Below are positions 50,994 to 59,465 of a stretch of DNA of 64,000 bases, in pieces. This DNA comes from Actinacidiphila cocklensis (lineage in GTDB: Bacteria; Actinomycetota; Actinomycetes; Streptomycetales; Streptomycetaceae). The stretch covers positions 314,978 to 378,977 of the forward strand of contig NZ_CAJSLV010000059.1 of assembly GCF_907177275.1 (NCBI RefSeq). Direction: 5' to 3'. How positions within the stretch are numbered: position 1 is the first letter of the stretch; each line of letters opens with the position of its first letter. Both the position numbers and the translations under genes were made by a program. The notes below the pieces were generated by a model that was not told the origin of the DNA, did not search any database, and saw only the letters and a list, made by a program, of their open reading frames with translations.

Positions 50994-51641
50994 TCAGCGG
51001 AGGGTCGTGAAGGCCGGTGCGAGGGCGTCGCGCAGGTCGGCGGGTATGCGGTAGTGGAGCGCGCTCATGCCCAGCGCGAGGGCGGCGTCGACGTTCTCGC
51101 GCGAGTCGTCCACGAACAGGCAGCGCTCGGCGGCGACCCCCGCGTACTCGACGGCGATGGCGTAGATCCGCGGATCGGGCTTGGCCACCCCGACCCGGGC
51201 GCTGCTGACCACGTGGTCGGCGAGCTTCGCGAGCCCGAGCCCGGCCAGGTCGTCCTCCAGGGAGACCGAGGCGTTGCTGACCAGGACCAGCGGCAGCCCG
51301 GCCTCCTCGCGCACCCGGCGCAGCAGCGCGACGACCTCCTGGTCGGCGGCGAAGGGCGACCCGGGGAGCGCGACCGCCAGCGGTCGGGCCGCCGCCGCGT
51401 CGAGCACCCCCTGCTCGGCGAAGCCCGCCGTGATCGACTCCACCCACTCCCGCGGGGTGATCGCCCCCAGCAGCAGCGGCAGCACCACCTCGGGCGCGAA
51501 CGCGATCCGCGCCGTGGTGCCCTCAGGCAGGCCCGCCGCGCGCTCCAGGGCGGTGAGCGCGGCGGAGTCGTAGTGGCGGATGACGTTGTCGATGTCGCAC
51601 AGGACGGCGTCGAAGGGGCGCGATGGCGCGGTGGCGGTCAC
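50994..51641 (-). CDS. HAD-superfamily hydrolase
   Basis: 215 residues. HAD motif I is FDAVLCDIDNVIR (nucleophile and general-acid Asp), motif II LVLVSNAS, motif III Lys in GVAKPDPRIYAIA, and motif IV CLFVDDSRENVDAA. The cap is helical, of the subfamily IA type, as in phosphoglycolate or epoxide hydrolase-like enzymes. The substrate is unknown. It is an isolated gene downstream in direction of transcription from nothing obvious. Confidence 0.9.
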   Translation of the reverse strand: MTATAPSRPFDAVLCDIDNVIRHYDSAALTALERAAGLPEGTTARIAFAPEVVLPLLLGAITPREWVESITAGFAEQGVLDAAAARPLAVALPGSPFAADQEVVALLRRVREEAGLPLVLVSNASVSLEDDLAGLGLAKLADHVVSSARVGVAKPDPRIYAIAVEYAGVAAERCLFVDDSRENVDAALALGMSALHYRIPADLRDALAPAFTTLR

Positions 51642-51719
51642 GGTCCCTGCATAGCACCCCGCGCGCCGCCGCGGGGGGTGAGCGTCGCCACGTCGGGGCC
51701 GACCGCCGCGGCCGCGGCG

Positions 51720-52649
51720 TCAGGCGGCCGGCGCCACCATGCTGTCCAGCACCTCGTCCAGCGGGGTCGCGGTGACGCCCAGCTTCTCGGTGGTCGCCGT
51801 CGCGTCGAGCAGCAGCGGGCGGTTCAGCAGGTAGAGCACCTCGGGGAATTCGGCGGTGACCGAGTCGGCGCGGGCCGCGGCCGCAAGCTCCGCCTCCGTC
51901 ATCAGGACCAGCTGCGGCGCCGGTGCACCGGCCCTGGCGGCGAGCCGGGCCGCCAGGCCGCGCACCGGCAGGTCGGAGGTGGGCGGTACGTGCCAGGCCC
52001 GCCCCCAGGAGTCCTCGTGCCGGGCCGCGGCCACCAGCGTGCGGGCCACGTCACCGGCGTAGCACCAGCTGTGCGGGACGTCGAGGTCGCCGGGATAGGC
52101 CGCGGGCCGGCCGGCGAGCACCTGGTCGCCGACCAGGATCGTGAAGGGGGAGTAGGCGCCGCCGCCCAGGAAGTCGCTGGCCCGCACCTCGGTGACGCGC
52201 GCCCGCCCCGCCTCGTGCGACGCCAGCGCGTCCCGCCACATCCTGGCCCTGACCTCGCCCTTGACGCTGCTGGGCGCGAGCGGCAGGTCGTCGGTGAACG
52301 GCCCGTCGACCGGGCCGTAGCCGTACAGGTTGCCGAGCATCACGTAGCCGGCCCCCGTCGCCTCGGCCGTGCTGAGCAACGACGCGGCCAGCGGCGGGAA
52401 TTCGGTCGGCCAGCGGTCGTAGGGCGGCATCGCGCAGTTGATCAGGACCTCGGCGCCCGCGGCGAGGGCGGTCAGGCGTACCGGATCGCTCGCGTCGGCG
52501 GCGACCCGCTCGATACGGGGGTGGTCGGGACCCGAGCCGCTGCGGGTGACCAGCAGGACCCGGTCGCCGGCCTCGGCGAGCAGGACGGCGACGGCCGAGC
52601 CCGTGGCGCCGGCCCCGACCACGACAGCGGTGTTGACGTGCTGCGACAC
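51720..52649 (-). CDS. NAD-dependent epimerase/dehydratase family (SDR-extended-like) protein
   Basis: 309 residues. The Rossmann start is NTAVVVGAGATGSAVAVLLA. Further on are GYVMLGNLYGYGP and SWCYAGDVARTLVAAA. The usual YxxxK catalytic pair is not evident (the corresponding region reads SSVKGEVRARMW), so it may belong to the atypical extended SDR group. It is divergent from a GlxA-type regulator, which may control it. Confidence 0.85.
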   Translation of the reverse strand: MSQHVNTAVVVGAGATGSAVAVLLAEAGDRVLLVTRSGSGPDHPRIERVAADASDPVRLTALAAGAEVLINCAMPPYDRWPTEFPPLAASLLSTAEATGAGYVMLGNLYGYGPVDGPFTDDLPLAPSSVKGEVRARMWRDALASHEAGRARVTEVRASDFLGGGAYSPFTILVGDQVLAGRPAAYPGDLDVPHSWCYAGDVARTLVAAARHEDSWGRAWHVPPTSDLPVRGLAARLAARAGAPAPQLVLMTEAELAAAARADSVTAEFPEVLYLLNRPLLLDATATTEKLGVTATPLDEVLDSMVAPAA

Positions 52650-52749
52650 AGTGTTCGCTCCTCATCGGTGGGTGCTTCGCCCTCCACCCTCGGCGACGGG
52701 CCGCCGGTAGGGTAGTGGCCCGGATGCCAAACCTACGGAGGTTCGGGCC

Positions 52750-53772
52750 ATGGCTGTCCCCGTCCCCGCTGCCGCCCGCCCACGACGGGACTCCGCCCCG
52801 ATCCGGGTCGCCGTCCTCGCGGTGCCGCCGGTCACCGCCTTCGACCTGACCATCCCCGACCTGGTGCTCGGCGAGCTGACCGTGGGCGGCCGGCCCGGCT
52901 ACGACGTGCGCGTCTGCACCGCGGAGCCCGGCGGCCCGGTCACCGCCGGCGGCGGCCTGCAGATCGCCGTACCGCACGGACTGGACGCCGCCGCCGAAGC
53001 CGACACGGTGATCGTCACCGGCACCGCCGCCCGCGACGACGACGTCGACCCGCGGGTGCTCGACGTGCTGCGCACGGCCCATGGCGCCGGGCGGAGGGTC
53101 GTGTCGATCTGCACCGGTGCCTTCGTCCTGGCCGAGGCGGGCCTGCTCGACGGCCGCCCCGCGACCACCTACTGGGCGAAGTCCGCCGAATTCCGCGCCC
53201 GTTACCCCCGGGTCGAGCTGCGGCCCGGCGTGCTCTACGTCGACGACGGCCGCGTCCTCACCTCCGCCGGGCTGTCCGCCGGGATCGACCTGTGCCTGCA
53301 TCTGATCCGCACCGACTACGGCGCCGCGACGGCCAACGCCGCGGCGCGGCTGGTGGTGGCCGCCCCCGTACGGCCCGGCGGGCAGGCGCAGTTCATCGAC
53401 AGCCCGCTCCCGCCGGAGAACGGCACCTCGCTCGCCCCCACCCGCGCGTGGGCGCTGGCCCGCCTCGACCAGCCGCTCACCCGCGCCGACCTGGCCGCCC
53501 ACGCCCGCACCAGCGTCCGTACGCTGACCCGCCGCTTCCACGCCGAGACCGGTCTGAGCCCGCTGCAATGGCTGCTGCACCAGCGCATCAACCGCGCCCA
53601 GGAGCTGCTGGAGACCACCGACCTCCCGATCCCCCAGGTGGCCCGGCTCAGCGGCCTGTCGACCCCCGACTCGCTGCGGCACCACCTCGCCCGGCGCACC
53701 GGCCTCGCCCCCTCGGCCTACCGCAACGCCTGGCACCACCCGGTTGCCGCGGGCGCCCCGAGGCGGTCCTGA
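52750..53772 (+). CDS. GlxA-family transcriptional regulator (DJ-1/PfpI + AraC HTH)
   Basis: 340 residues. The DJ-1/PfpI domain includes VAVLAVPPVTAFDLTIPDLV and the elbow VSICTGAFVLAEAGLLDGRP. The AraC DNA-binding domain is at the C-terminus (RADLAAHARTSVRTLTRRFH; LPIPQVARLSGLSTPDSLRH). The ATG has GGAGG upstream, and the palindrome AACCTACGGAGGTT (52730-52743) overlaps that SD, a possible autoregulatory site. It is divergent from the epimerase-like gene. Confidence 0.9.
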   Translation: MAVPVPAAARPRRDSAPIRVAVLAVPPVTAFDLTIPDLVLGELTVGGRPGYDVRVCTAEPGGPVTAGGGLQIAVPHGLDAAAEADTVIVTGTAARDDDVDPRVLDVLRTAHGAGRRVVSICTGAFVLAEAGLLDGRPATTYWAKSAEFRARYPRVELRPGVLYVDDGRVLTSAGLSAGIDLCLHLIRTDYGAATANAAARLVVAAPVRPGGQAQFIDSPLPPENGTSLAPTRAWALARLDQPLTRADLAAHARTSVRTLTRRFHAETGLSPLQWLLHQRINRAQELLETTDLPIPQVARLSGLSTPDSLRHHLARRTGLAPSAYRNAWHHPVAAGAPRRS

Positions 53773-53817
53773 GAAGTCCCCCGGCACGCTCCCCCCGCCC
53801 CCCGGCGCCCCGTCTTC

Positions 53818-54330
53818 TCACCCGGCCGCGAGGTCCACCCGCCAGTCGTTCGACGTCATCCAGCTCCCCTTCGGATACTCGAACTCGACCTCCCCCAGCA
53901 GCTCGAACCCCGCCTTGCGGCACACCGCGTTCGAGGCCGGATGGTCGGCCCCAGGGAACGCGTGCAGATACCGGTGCGCTCCCGCCTCACGTGCGGCCAC
54001 GACCACGGCCCTGGCCGCCGCCACGGCCAGCCCCCGCCCCTGGAACTCCGGCAGCACCTCCCAGCCGGTCTCCCACACCGTCCCGCCCCGCCACTCCCGC
54101 TCCCAGAAGCCGACCGACCCCGCGGTCTCCCCGCTCCCGGCGAGCACGACCCGGAACATCCGCCCTGCCGCCAGCTCCAGATACCGCCGGTGCCGCCGCT
54201 CCAGCTGCTCCGCGCTCTCCGGCCCCCCGAGATGCTCCGTCATCTCCACCGCGTTGGCCCGCTCCAGCAGCCAGAAGTCGCCCTCCGCCCAGCCGACCAG
54301 TTCCACCGCCACCCCGCGCACGTCGTCCAT
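53818..54330 (-). CDS. GNAT family N-acetyltransferase
   Basis: 170 residues of the Acetyltransf_3/RimJ-like type: VELVGWAEGDFWLLERANAV, then TGWEVLPEFQGRGLAVAAAR as the acetyl-CoA loop, and ASNAVCRKAGFELLGEVEFE. The acceptor is unknown. It lies convergent to the GlxA gene with a 45-bp gap. Confidence 0.9.
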   Translation of the reverse strand: MDDVRGVAVELVGWAEGDFWLLERANAVEMTEHLGGPESAEQLERRHRRYLELAAGRMFRVVLAGSGETAGSVGFWEREWRGGTVWETGWEVLPEFQGRGLAVAAARAVVVAAREAGAHRYLHAFPGADHPASNAVCRKAGFELLGEVEFEYPKGSWMTSNDWRVDLAAG

Positions 54331-54389
54331 ACCGACCACCGTAGAGCGGGGGTCTGACAACCGGCCCTCACCAGGCCCCCACCGTGCCC

Positions 54390-55232
54390 TCACCCGACCG
54401 TCGCCCACCCGCCGACCCGTACCGACAGGTCCGGTCCCGCCGTCGCGGTGACCGCCGACGGGACGCCCAGCGAGTCGCCCATCTCGGCGGTGACACCCGG
54501 GACGCCCCTCCCCGCGAGCCAAGCGGCCAGGCAGGCAGTGCTGTTGGCGTTGGCGATGTCCTCGGGCACGCCGATGGACGGGGCGAACATCCGGGCCGCG
54601 AGGCGGCCGCCCGGCCCCGCCGGCGTATGGACGTAGCAGCCCAACAGGCCGAGCCGGTCGCAGACTTCACGCAGGCTCCGCTGGTCCGGGTCCAGCCCCC
54701 TGAGGACGTCCCGGCCCGCCACGGGGAGCAGCAGCCGGGGCCGCCCGAGCGAGGCGACCTGCGCGCCTTCCAGGAAGCCGCCCGCCGGCGTACGGCGGAA
54801 GGCCGCGCGGACGAGCCCGGCCTCGTCCTGCGTCGCCGCCCGCAACTCGACCTGGCCGGTGCGGAATTCGGCCAGGTAGGCCCCGCCGTCCCGTACCGCC
54901 CGGCCGTCGAAGGCCCGCCCGCCGACCCGCAGCGCCACCTCGTACGCGCCCGTCGCGCCCCGGCCGCGCGCCCGCTCGGCGAGATGGGCGAGCGCGGCCA
55001 CCGTCCCGTGCCCGCAGGCCGGCAACTCCCCCTCGGCGGTGAAGAACCGCAGCGCGGCGCCGTCGCCGTCCTCTGCCACGAAGACGGCGTGCGACGCCCC
55101 CGACCGCCGGGCCACCGCCGTCCGCTCCTCGTCGCTCTGCCCCGCCTCGGCCAGGACCGCGGTGGGGCTGCCGCCGCGTCCGTCCCGCCGGCACGCGTGC
55201 ACCATCGTGACGTCCGGTTCGCGCATTCCCAT
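54390..55232 (-). CDS. PhzF family epimerase-like protein
   Basis: 280 residues with the two-fold PhzF layout: GGSPTAVLAEAGQSDEERTA, then LRFFTAEGELPACGHGTVAA in the first half, and GVPEDIANANSTACLAAWLA in the second. In PhzF the catalytic Glu lies in a NLSET motif; here the same place reads GASHAVFV, with His. So this is either a subgroup with changed chemistry or inactive. The start may be ATG 55226 instead of 55232. Confidence 0.85.
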   Translation of the reverse strand: MGMREPDVTMVHACRRDGRGGSPTAVLAEAGQSDEERTAVARRSGASHAVFVAEDGDGAALRFFTAEGELPACGHGTVAALAHLAERARGRGATGAYEVALRVGGRAFDGRAVRDGGAYLAEFRTGQVELRAATQDEAGLVRAAFRRTPAGGFLEGAQVASLGRPRLLLPVAGRDVLRGLDPDQRSLREVCDRLGLLGCYVHTPAGPGGRLAARMFAPSIGVPEDIANANSTACLAAWLAGRGVPGVTAEMGDSLGVPSAVTATAGPDLSVRVGGWATVG

Positions 55233-55256
55233 GCCGGGATCGTAGGCCGCGGCGCC

Positions 55257-55943
55257 TCAACCCCCGGAGCCCCCGGCGTCCTCGGCGTCGTCCTCGGTAA
55301 GCAGGCGGGCGACCTCCCCGGCCGTCCAGTGGCCCGCCGCGCCCGGGCGGGACGCCAGGTAGCCGGCGATCGCGCCCGCGTCCCACGCGCCCGCCTCCAG
55401 CAGCCCGGCGGCGAGCTCCCGCACGTAGGCGGCGGAGGGCTTCGTCCACTCCACGTCGGCGGCCGACCACGGCGCCGTGAACGTCAGCAGCGGGACGCCG
55501 TCCAGGTCGCCGGGATGCACCAGCGTCTCGTACCGCCCCGGCCCGAGCCGCGCCCTGCCCCGCGCGAGGGCCGCACCGAGGTCGAGGTCCGGGCCGGGCG
55601 GCCGGTACATCTCCTGCGCGGCGATGTCGGAGAACTGCCCGGCGGTCATCAGATGCGCCCGAGCCCACACGGTGCCGTCCGCGGCCGGGTCGTAGAAGGC
55701 CCGGCCGCCCTTCCACACCGGCGACTCGGTCGCGAAGTACAGGACCCCGGGCAGTTCGACGGCCGCGGAACGCACCGGCATGCTGCGGTCCCGGGCGCCC
55801 GGGTACGTACGGCCCCCGCGGGGCGGGCGCCCGCCGGCCAGGTAGCAACGCAGCCGCCGCACTGCCATGTTGGAGCCGTACGCCACGTACCAGACCCGCC
55901 CGCCGGGCGGCACCTCCGCGCCGGGCGGCCCGCTCCTGTGCAT
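55257..55943 (-). CDS. Gamma-glutamylcyclotransferase-like fold protein
   Basis: 228 residues. The opening VWYVAYGSNMAVRRLRCYLA is the substrate loop of the GGCT/AIG2-like fold, and FYDPAADGTVWARAHLMTAG fits its later strands. Similar Streptomyces proteins are often labelled histone deacetylase, which the sequence does not support. The likely catalytic Glu could be in FATESPVW. It lies 24 bp upstream of the PhzF-like gene on the same strand. Confidence 0.75.
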   Translation of the reverse strand: MHRSGPPGAEVPPGGRVWYVAYGSNMAVRRLRCYLAGGRPPRGGRTYPGARDRSMPVRSAAVELPGVLYFATESPVWKGGRAFYDPAADGTVWARAHLMTAGQFSDIAAQEMYRPPGPDLDLGAALARGRARLGPGRYETLVHPGDLDGVPLLTFTAPWSAADVEWTKPSAAYVRELAAGLLEAGAWDAGAIAGYLASRPGAAGHWTAGEVARLLTEDDAEDAGGSGG

Positions 55944-56009
55944 AGCACGAGCGTAACGACGCCCTGCTCTCGGTGCGGCTCGCACCCGCGGCCCTGAAAG
56001 AGTGAAAGC

Positions 56010-56399
56010 GTGCTTCTGCCCCCAGAGAGAACCCTGTTCGTCCGCGGCGACACCCCCCTGCTCCTGCTGGCCGACGCGCCGGTCCACGACGTGCTGCCGC
56101 TCCTGGCCGCGCCCGGCGAGGCGGTGCCGGTGTGCGAGGGGTGGAGCATCGTCCCCCGGCTCACCCTGTGCGTCGTGGACGGCCCGGGGGACCACGGCCT
56201 GGTCATCCCCGCCTTCACCGCGCCCGTCCTGGACGCGGCCGACACCGTGCCGGGCGACATGGCCGGCTGGTGCGCGGACGCCGAACGGGCCGGCGGGGCG
56301 GTGGTCCTGTCCATGGACCGCCTGCCCGAAGTGATCGACTGGTCGGCCCTGCTGGCCCCCGGCACCTCCCGCGGCGGCTTCCTGCCCGCCCCGGCCTGA
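56010..56399 (+). CDS. Hypothetical protein
   Basis: 129 residues from GTG 56010. It is soluble and acidic, with no signal peptide. It contains LPPERTLFVRGDTPLLLLAD, VCEGWSIVPRLTLCVVDGPG and VVLSMDRLPEVIDWSALLAP. I do not recognise the family. Codon use is normal for the genome, which supports coding. It is divergent from the GGCT-like gene. Confidence 0.65.
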   Translation: MLLPPERTLFVRGDTPLLLLADAPVHDVLPLLAAPGEAVPVCEGWSIVPRLTLCVVDGPGDHGLVIPAFTAPVLDAADTVPGDMAGWCADAERAGGAVVLSMDRLPEVIDWSALLAPGTSRGGFLPAPA

Positions 56400-56571
56400 C
56401 CCGTACCGGTCCCGGCGAAGGTTCCACGAAGGCCCGAAGTGCCCCGCAGATGAACCCGATCGAGTACCACTGGCGCCCGACACGCCACCATGAGCAGCTT
56501 CAGAGGCCAAATGCCTCTAACAGGAGGATTATGGCATTCTTCCCAGCCTTCTTCACATATTCGGAGACATC
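56400..56571 (+). promoter_or_regulatory. A/T-rich leader of the Cys-nucleophile hydrolase gene
   Basis: The leader contains the small hairpin AGAGGC-CAAAT-GCCTCT (56502-56518), then AGGAGG 4 nt before an ATG at 56531. That ATG opens a frame (MAFFPAFFTYSETS...) that overlaps the hydrolase gene out of frame. The hydrolase ATG 56572 has its own GGAG. The 56531 frame may be a leader peptide or chance. Confidence 0.4.
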
Positions 56572-57591
56572 ATGCGCTCTGGCATCAGCCCGACACGGGA
56601 CACCACGGCGCCGGCGTCCTGTCCCGGTCAAAGGTCACCGGCTGAAGTGCGGGTGGAGGAGCGGCAGTTCACTTTCGAGGGCTTCACCTACCACTGCCGC
56701 GTCGCGCACGCGGGGAGTCCCACGACCGAGCCGCTGGTGCTCCTGGGCGGCTCCTCCCAGAACCGCTACGCGTGGCTGCGGCACGAGAAGTGGCTGGCCG
56801 CGTACGCCACGGTGATCACCGTGGACCTTCCGGGCTACGGCGAGGCGGACTTCCTCCCCGCAAGCCACGGCATGGACTTCCTCGCCGCGAACGTACGCCA
56901 CATGTTCGAGGAGCTGGACGTGCCCCGGGCCAACCTCGTGGGCAGCTGCTTCGGTGGGGCCATCGCCCTGCGTTTCGCCCAGCACTACCCCGGCTACGTG
57001 GCCAAGTTGGCCCTGGTGGGGATGACCAAGGTCATCCCCGACGACTACGCCACCGCGGTGCCGCGCTGGGCGCGCATGCTCGAACTCGGCGACCGCGCCC
57101 AGATCGCCACCGAACTGGTCCAGCGGTTCATGTCTCCCCCCGGTACCGGCGCGGTCCACAAGCACCAGGCGGTCTCCCGGCTGCTCTACGGACAGTTCAT
57201 GGCACAGTCCGAGAGCGACATCCTGAAGTCCGTGGAGCACAACACCCGTCTGATGAGCCACGACTGGTACAGGGACGAGCCGGTGCCCGCCGTGCCCGCC
57301 CTGGTGTGCACCGGTGAGTACGACACCCTCTGCACGCCCGCGATGGGGCGTGACGTCGCCGCCGTGCTGCCGGCCGCCGCCTTCACGACCATCAAGCACG
57401 CCGACCATCTGGCCCCGGTCGAACGGATGCCGGAGTTCTGCGACTTGGTCACCCGTTTCTGCAGCGACCAGCCGCTCACCGACCTGCCGTACACCAACCC
57501 GATCGAGTGGATGGGCACGACCAGGTGCCCCGACCCCAGGGAGGGCGGCGACGTCGGCGGAGGGACCGGGGACGTGCGCGGCGTGCAGTAG
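56572..57591 (+). CDS. Alpha/beta hydrolase with Cys in the nucleophile position
   Basis: 339 residues; the first 35 look disordered. The fold is an ordinary alpha/beta hydrolase (PLVLLGGSSQNRYAWLRHEK; VDLPGYGEADF). The nucleophile elbow reads NLVGSCFGGAIAL, placing Cys where GxSxG has Ser. The Asp (TGEYDTLCTP) and His (IKHADHLAPVER) of the triad are in place. Cys-Asp-His hydrolases include dienelactone hydrolases and some thioesterases. The enzyme is cytoplasmic. GC content of the upstream leader is lower than its neighbours. Confidence 0.85.
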   Translation: MRSGISPTRDTTAPASCPGQRSPAEVRVEERQFTFEGFTYHCRVAHAGSPTTEPLVLLGGSSQNRYAWLRHEKWLAAYATVITVDLPGYGEADFLPASHGMDFLAANVRHMFEELDVPRANLVGSCFGGAIALRFAQHYPGYVAKLALVGMTKVIPDDYATAVPRWARMLELGDRAQIATELVQRFMSPPGTGAVHKHQAVSRLLYGQFMAQSESDILKSVEHNTRLMSHDWYRDEPVPAVPALVCTGEYDTLCTPAMGRDVAAVLPAAAFTTIKHADHLAPVERMPEFCDLVTRFCSDQPLTDLPYTNPIEWMGTTRCPDPREGGDVGGGTGDVRGVQ

Positions 57592-57814
57592 TCGGGGCGG
57601 GAGCGGTCCCGAGCCCGCAAGGGCCTGGGGCCGGTCCCCCGTCGGATCACGGTCGTGGACACGCCCCGTGCCCGTGGAGCGCCACCCGCGCCCGCCTGCC
57701 GTCCGTACAAACGAATGAGCCGGCCCCGTGGGACCGGCTGGACGAGCAGGAATCCATGGACGCGGCTGCCCGGATCGGCCGCCGTGGTCCGGGCCGCGCA
57801 GACCTCCGCGCGGC

Positions 57815-58162
57815 TCAGCGCGAGGTGTCGGGAGCGGTGAAGCCCTCGGGCGTCGGCGCGTTGTTGGAGCAGCCTACGACGGCCCCTACCTGCGTCGTCC
57901 CCGGCTGCCCCACCCCGGCCTGAGGCGTCCTCAGCACGTCGCGCCCTTCGTGGGTGCAGTCCTGCTGCTGCTGGACGTGGAAGGTGCCGTCCGAGGTCGT
58001 GAACGTGTTGTCGGTCTTGGAGACGCAGGTGACGCCTCCCTGCGCGTCACTCGTGCAGTTGCCGGACGGCGCTGCGGCGTAGGCGTGGCCGATGCCTACG
58101 CCGGCCATGGACAGGCCGCCCAGGATCCAGGAGACGGCGACGATCTTCTTCTTGGTCAGCAT
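57815..58162 (-). CDS. Small secreted protein with four Cys, member of the 57-60 kb group
   Basis: 115 residues. The signal peptide is MLTKKKIVAVSWILGGLSMA followed by a cleavage after about AYA (29). The mature part has Cys at 36, 46, 69 and 98, a Gln run (HVQQQQDC) and the ending VGCSNNAPTPEGFTAPDTSR. The GCSNNA string recalls the CSN.AF ends of the next two genes. I do not recognise the family. Its promoter lies in the 121-bp gap towards the next gene. Confidence 0.75.
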   Translation of the reverse strand: MLTKKKIVAVSWILGGLSMAGVGIGHAYAAAPSGNCTSDAQGGVTCVSKTDNTFTTSDGTFHVQQQQDCTHEGRDVLRTPQAGVGQPGTTQVGAVVGCSNNAPTPEGFTAPDTSR

Positions 58163-58283
58163 GTGCGGTTCTTTCGCGGTCGGTGTCGGACGGGGGCCTG
58201 GGGGATTCGGGGAGGACAGGCCCCGGTGCCGCTGTGCGGCAGGGATCCGGGGCCCGTCCCGTACTTGCTCAGCCGGACATCGC

Positions 58284-58565
58284 TCAGAAGGCGCTGTTGC
58301 TACAGCCCATCTGCGAGCCGAGCTTGGAGGACTGGGCACCAGGGCTGCCCTCGCCGCCGAGCCCGTTGCCCAGCACGCCGTTGAGGACACCGACCTCGCC
58401 GAGCACGTCGAGGTTCAGGTCGTGCGACCCGCACTTGGTGCTCTGCGACACCTCGTACTTGCCGAAGTCCTGGCCGTAGTCGCCGGCGGACGCGGTGCCG
58501 ACGCCGAGGAGGCCGATGGTGCCGAGCATGGCCGCCACGGTCGCCGCCTTGTAGAACTTGAGCAT
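58284..58565 (-). CDS. Small secreted Cys-pair protein, tandem paralogue 1
   Basis: 93 residues. Signal peptide to about 27 (VGTASA). The mature 66 residues hold SQSTKC (Cys45), SHDLNLDVLGEVGVLNGVLG, a Gly-rich stretch and the end MGCSNSAF (Cys88). Residue pattern and length match the next gene at about two thirds identity, so they are tandem duplicates. The DVNVL-like segment and Cys pair are reminiscent of rodlins, but true homology is unproven. ATG 58565 has GAGGGCAC upstream. Confidence 0.82.
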   Translation of the reverse strand: MLKFYKAATVAAMLGTIGLLGVGTASAGDYGQDFGKYEVSQSTKCGSHDLNLDVLGEVGVLNGVLGNGLGGEGSPGAQSSKLGSQMGCSNSAF

Positions 58566-58894
58566 GTGCCCTCCGCTGTTCGAATGTGGGATGCGCGGTG
58601 TGCAGCAGTCCCGCCGCCGGGCTTTCGCGCCGCTCGGCGACTGATGCACGGTGATGCTGGTGGAGCGGGGCCGTACGAGGGTGTCGGAGCCGGTCTCTCA
58701 CAAGACCCGTGTCCGGTGGCTTTCTTGAGGTGACGCGGTCTGCGACCCACACCCGTCGGCTTCCGCATGCCCCGCCGTGCCGCCCAGGGGCTCAGGCGGC
58801 ACCGCGAGGCAGAAGGGAGGCAGTGACGCGGCAGGCCACGTGTGCGCGGCCCGCCGCTCATGCGTCCCCGATGTCAGTTACCGGCTGCCGGCGC
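58566..58894. other. Intergenic region between tandem secreted paralogues
   Basis: These 329 bp should hold the promoter of the 58284 gene and the end of the 58895 transcript. Open frames here lack coding features. I see no strong hairpin or recognisable box. Confidence 0.3.
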
Positions 58895-59170
58895 TCAGAA
58901 GGCGGTGTTGCTGCAGTTCATCTCCGAGCCGAGCTTGGTGGACTGGGCGCCGGGGTTGCCCTCGCCGTTGAGCCCGTTGCCCAGCAGGCCGTTCAGGATG
59001 CCGACCTCGCCCAGAACGTCGAGGTTCAGGTCGTGCGACTTGCACTCGGTGCTCTGCGACACCTGGAACGAGTCACCGCCGTGCTCCCCGGCGAAGGCAG
59101 TACCGGCGCCGGCGAAGCCGATGCTTCCGAGCATGGCCGCGACGAGGGCTACCTTCTGGATCTTGCGCAT
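58895..59170 (-). CDS. Small secreted Cys-pair protein, tandem paralogue 2
   Basis: 91 residues. Signal peptide MRKIQKVALVAAMLGSIGFA with cleavage near 27. The mature part has SQSTEC (Cys43), SHDLNLDVLGEVGILNGLLG, NGEGNPGAQSTKLGSEM and the end NCSNTAF (Cys86). It is a close paralogue of the gene at 58284. SD is AGGAAG. The C-terminal Phe and paired Cys, conserved in both copies, suggest a folded, disulfide-bonded or self-assembling surface protein. Confidence 0.82.
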   Translation of the reverse strand: MRKIQKVALVAAMLGSIGFAGAGTAFAGEHGGDSFQVSQSTECKSHDLNLDVLGEVGILNGLLGNGLNGEGNPGAQSTKLGSEMNCSNTAF

Positions 59171-59409
59171 TTTTCTTCCTCCGATGGGTGAAAACGTTGC
59201 ACCTGGGACAGAGCGTCCCAGACGGAGCCAAATGTAGCCAAGAGTGGCCGTAGTTGAGGAAACGCCGCGCGGGTCAGCAACTGGGTACGAACTGGGCCAT
59301 CCAGCCGATGCCGGCTCACGAACCCCCACGCCACAGGGGGGGCCTGCCGCCACCTGGGCGATAGCGAACAGGCCACCGCAACAACCCCGTTGGCTCAATA
59401 CCCGGCAAA

Positions 59410-59439
59410 ATGCCCCCGGGGAGTGACCCCCGGGGGCAT
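59410..59439 (-). terminator. Terminator of the PQ-repeat protein gene
   Basis: ATGCCCCCGGGG (59410-59421) is exactly complementary to CCCCGGGGGCAT (59428-59439); on the minus strand the stem is followed by TTTTGCC. It lies 27 bp after the stop of the gene ending at 59466. Confidence 0.85.
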
Positions 59440-59465
59440 GACGGGCGCGTCAAGCCGGCCTCGCG

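Noticed and set aside
55257..55943. Histone deacetylase, as similar proteins are often labelled
   Set aside because: No deacetylase metal-binding motifs are present; the YGSNM start points to the gamma-glutamylcyclotransferase fold.
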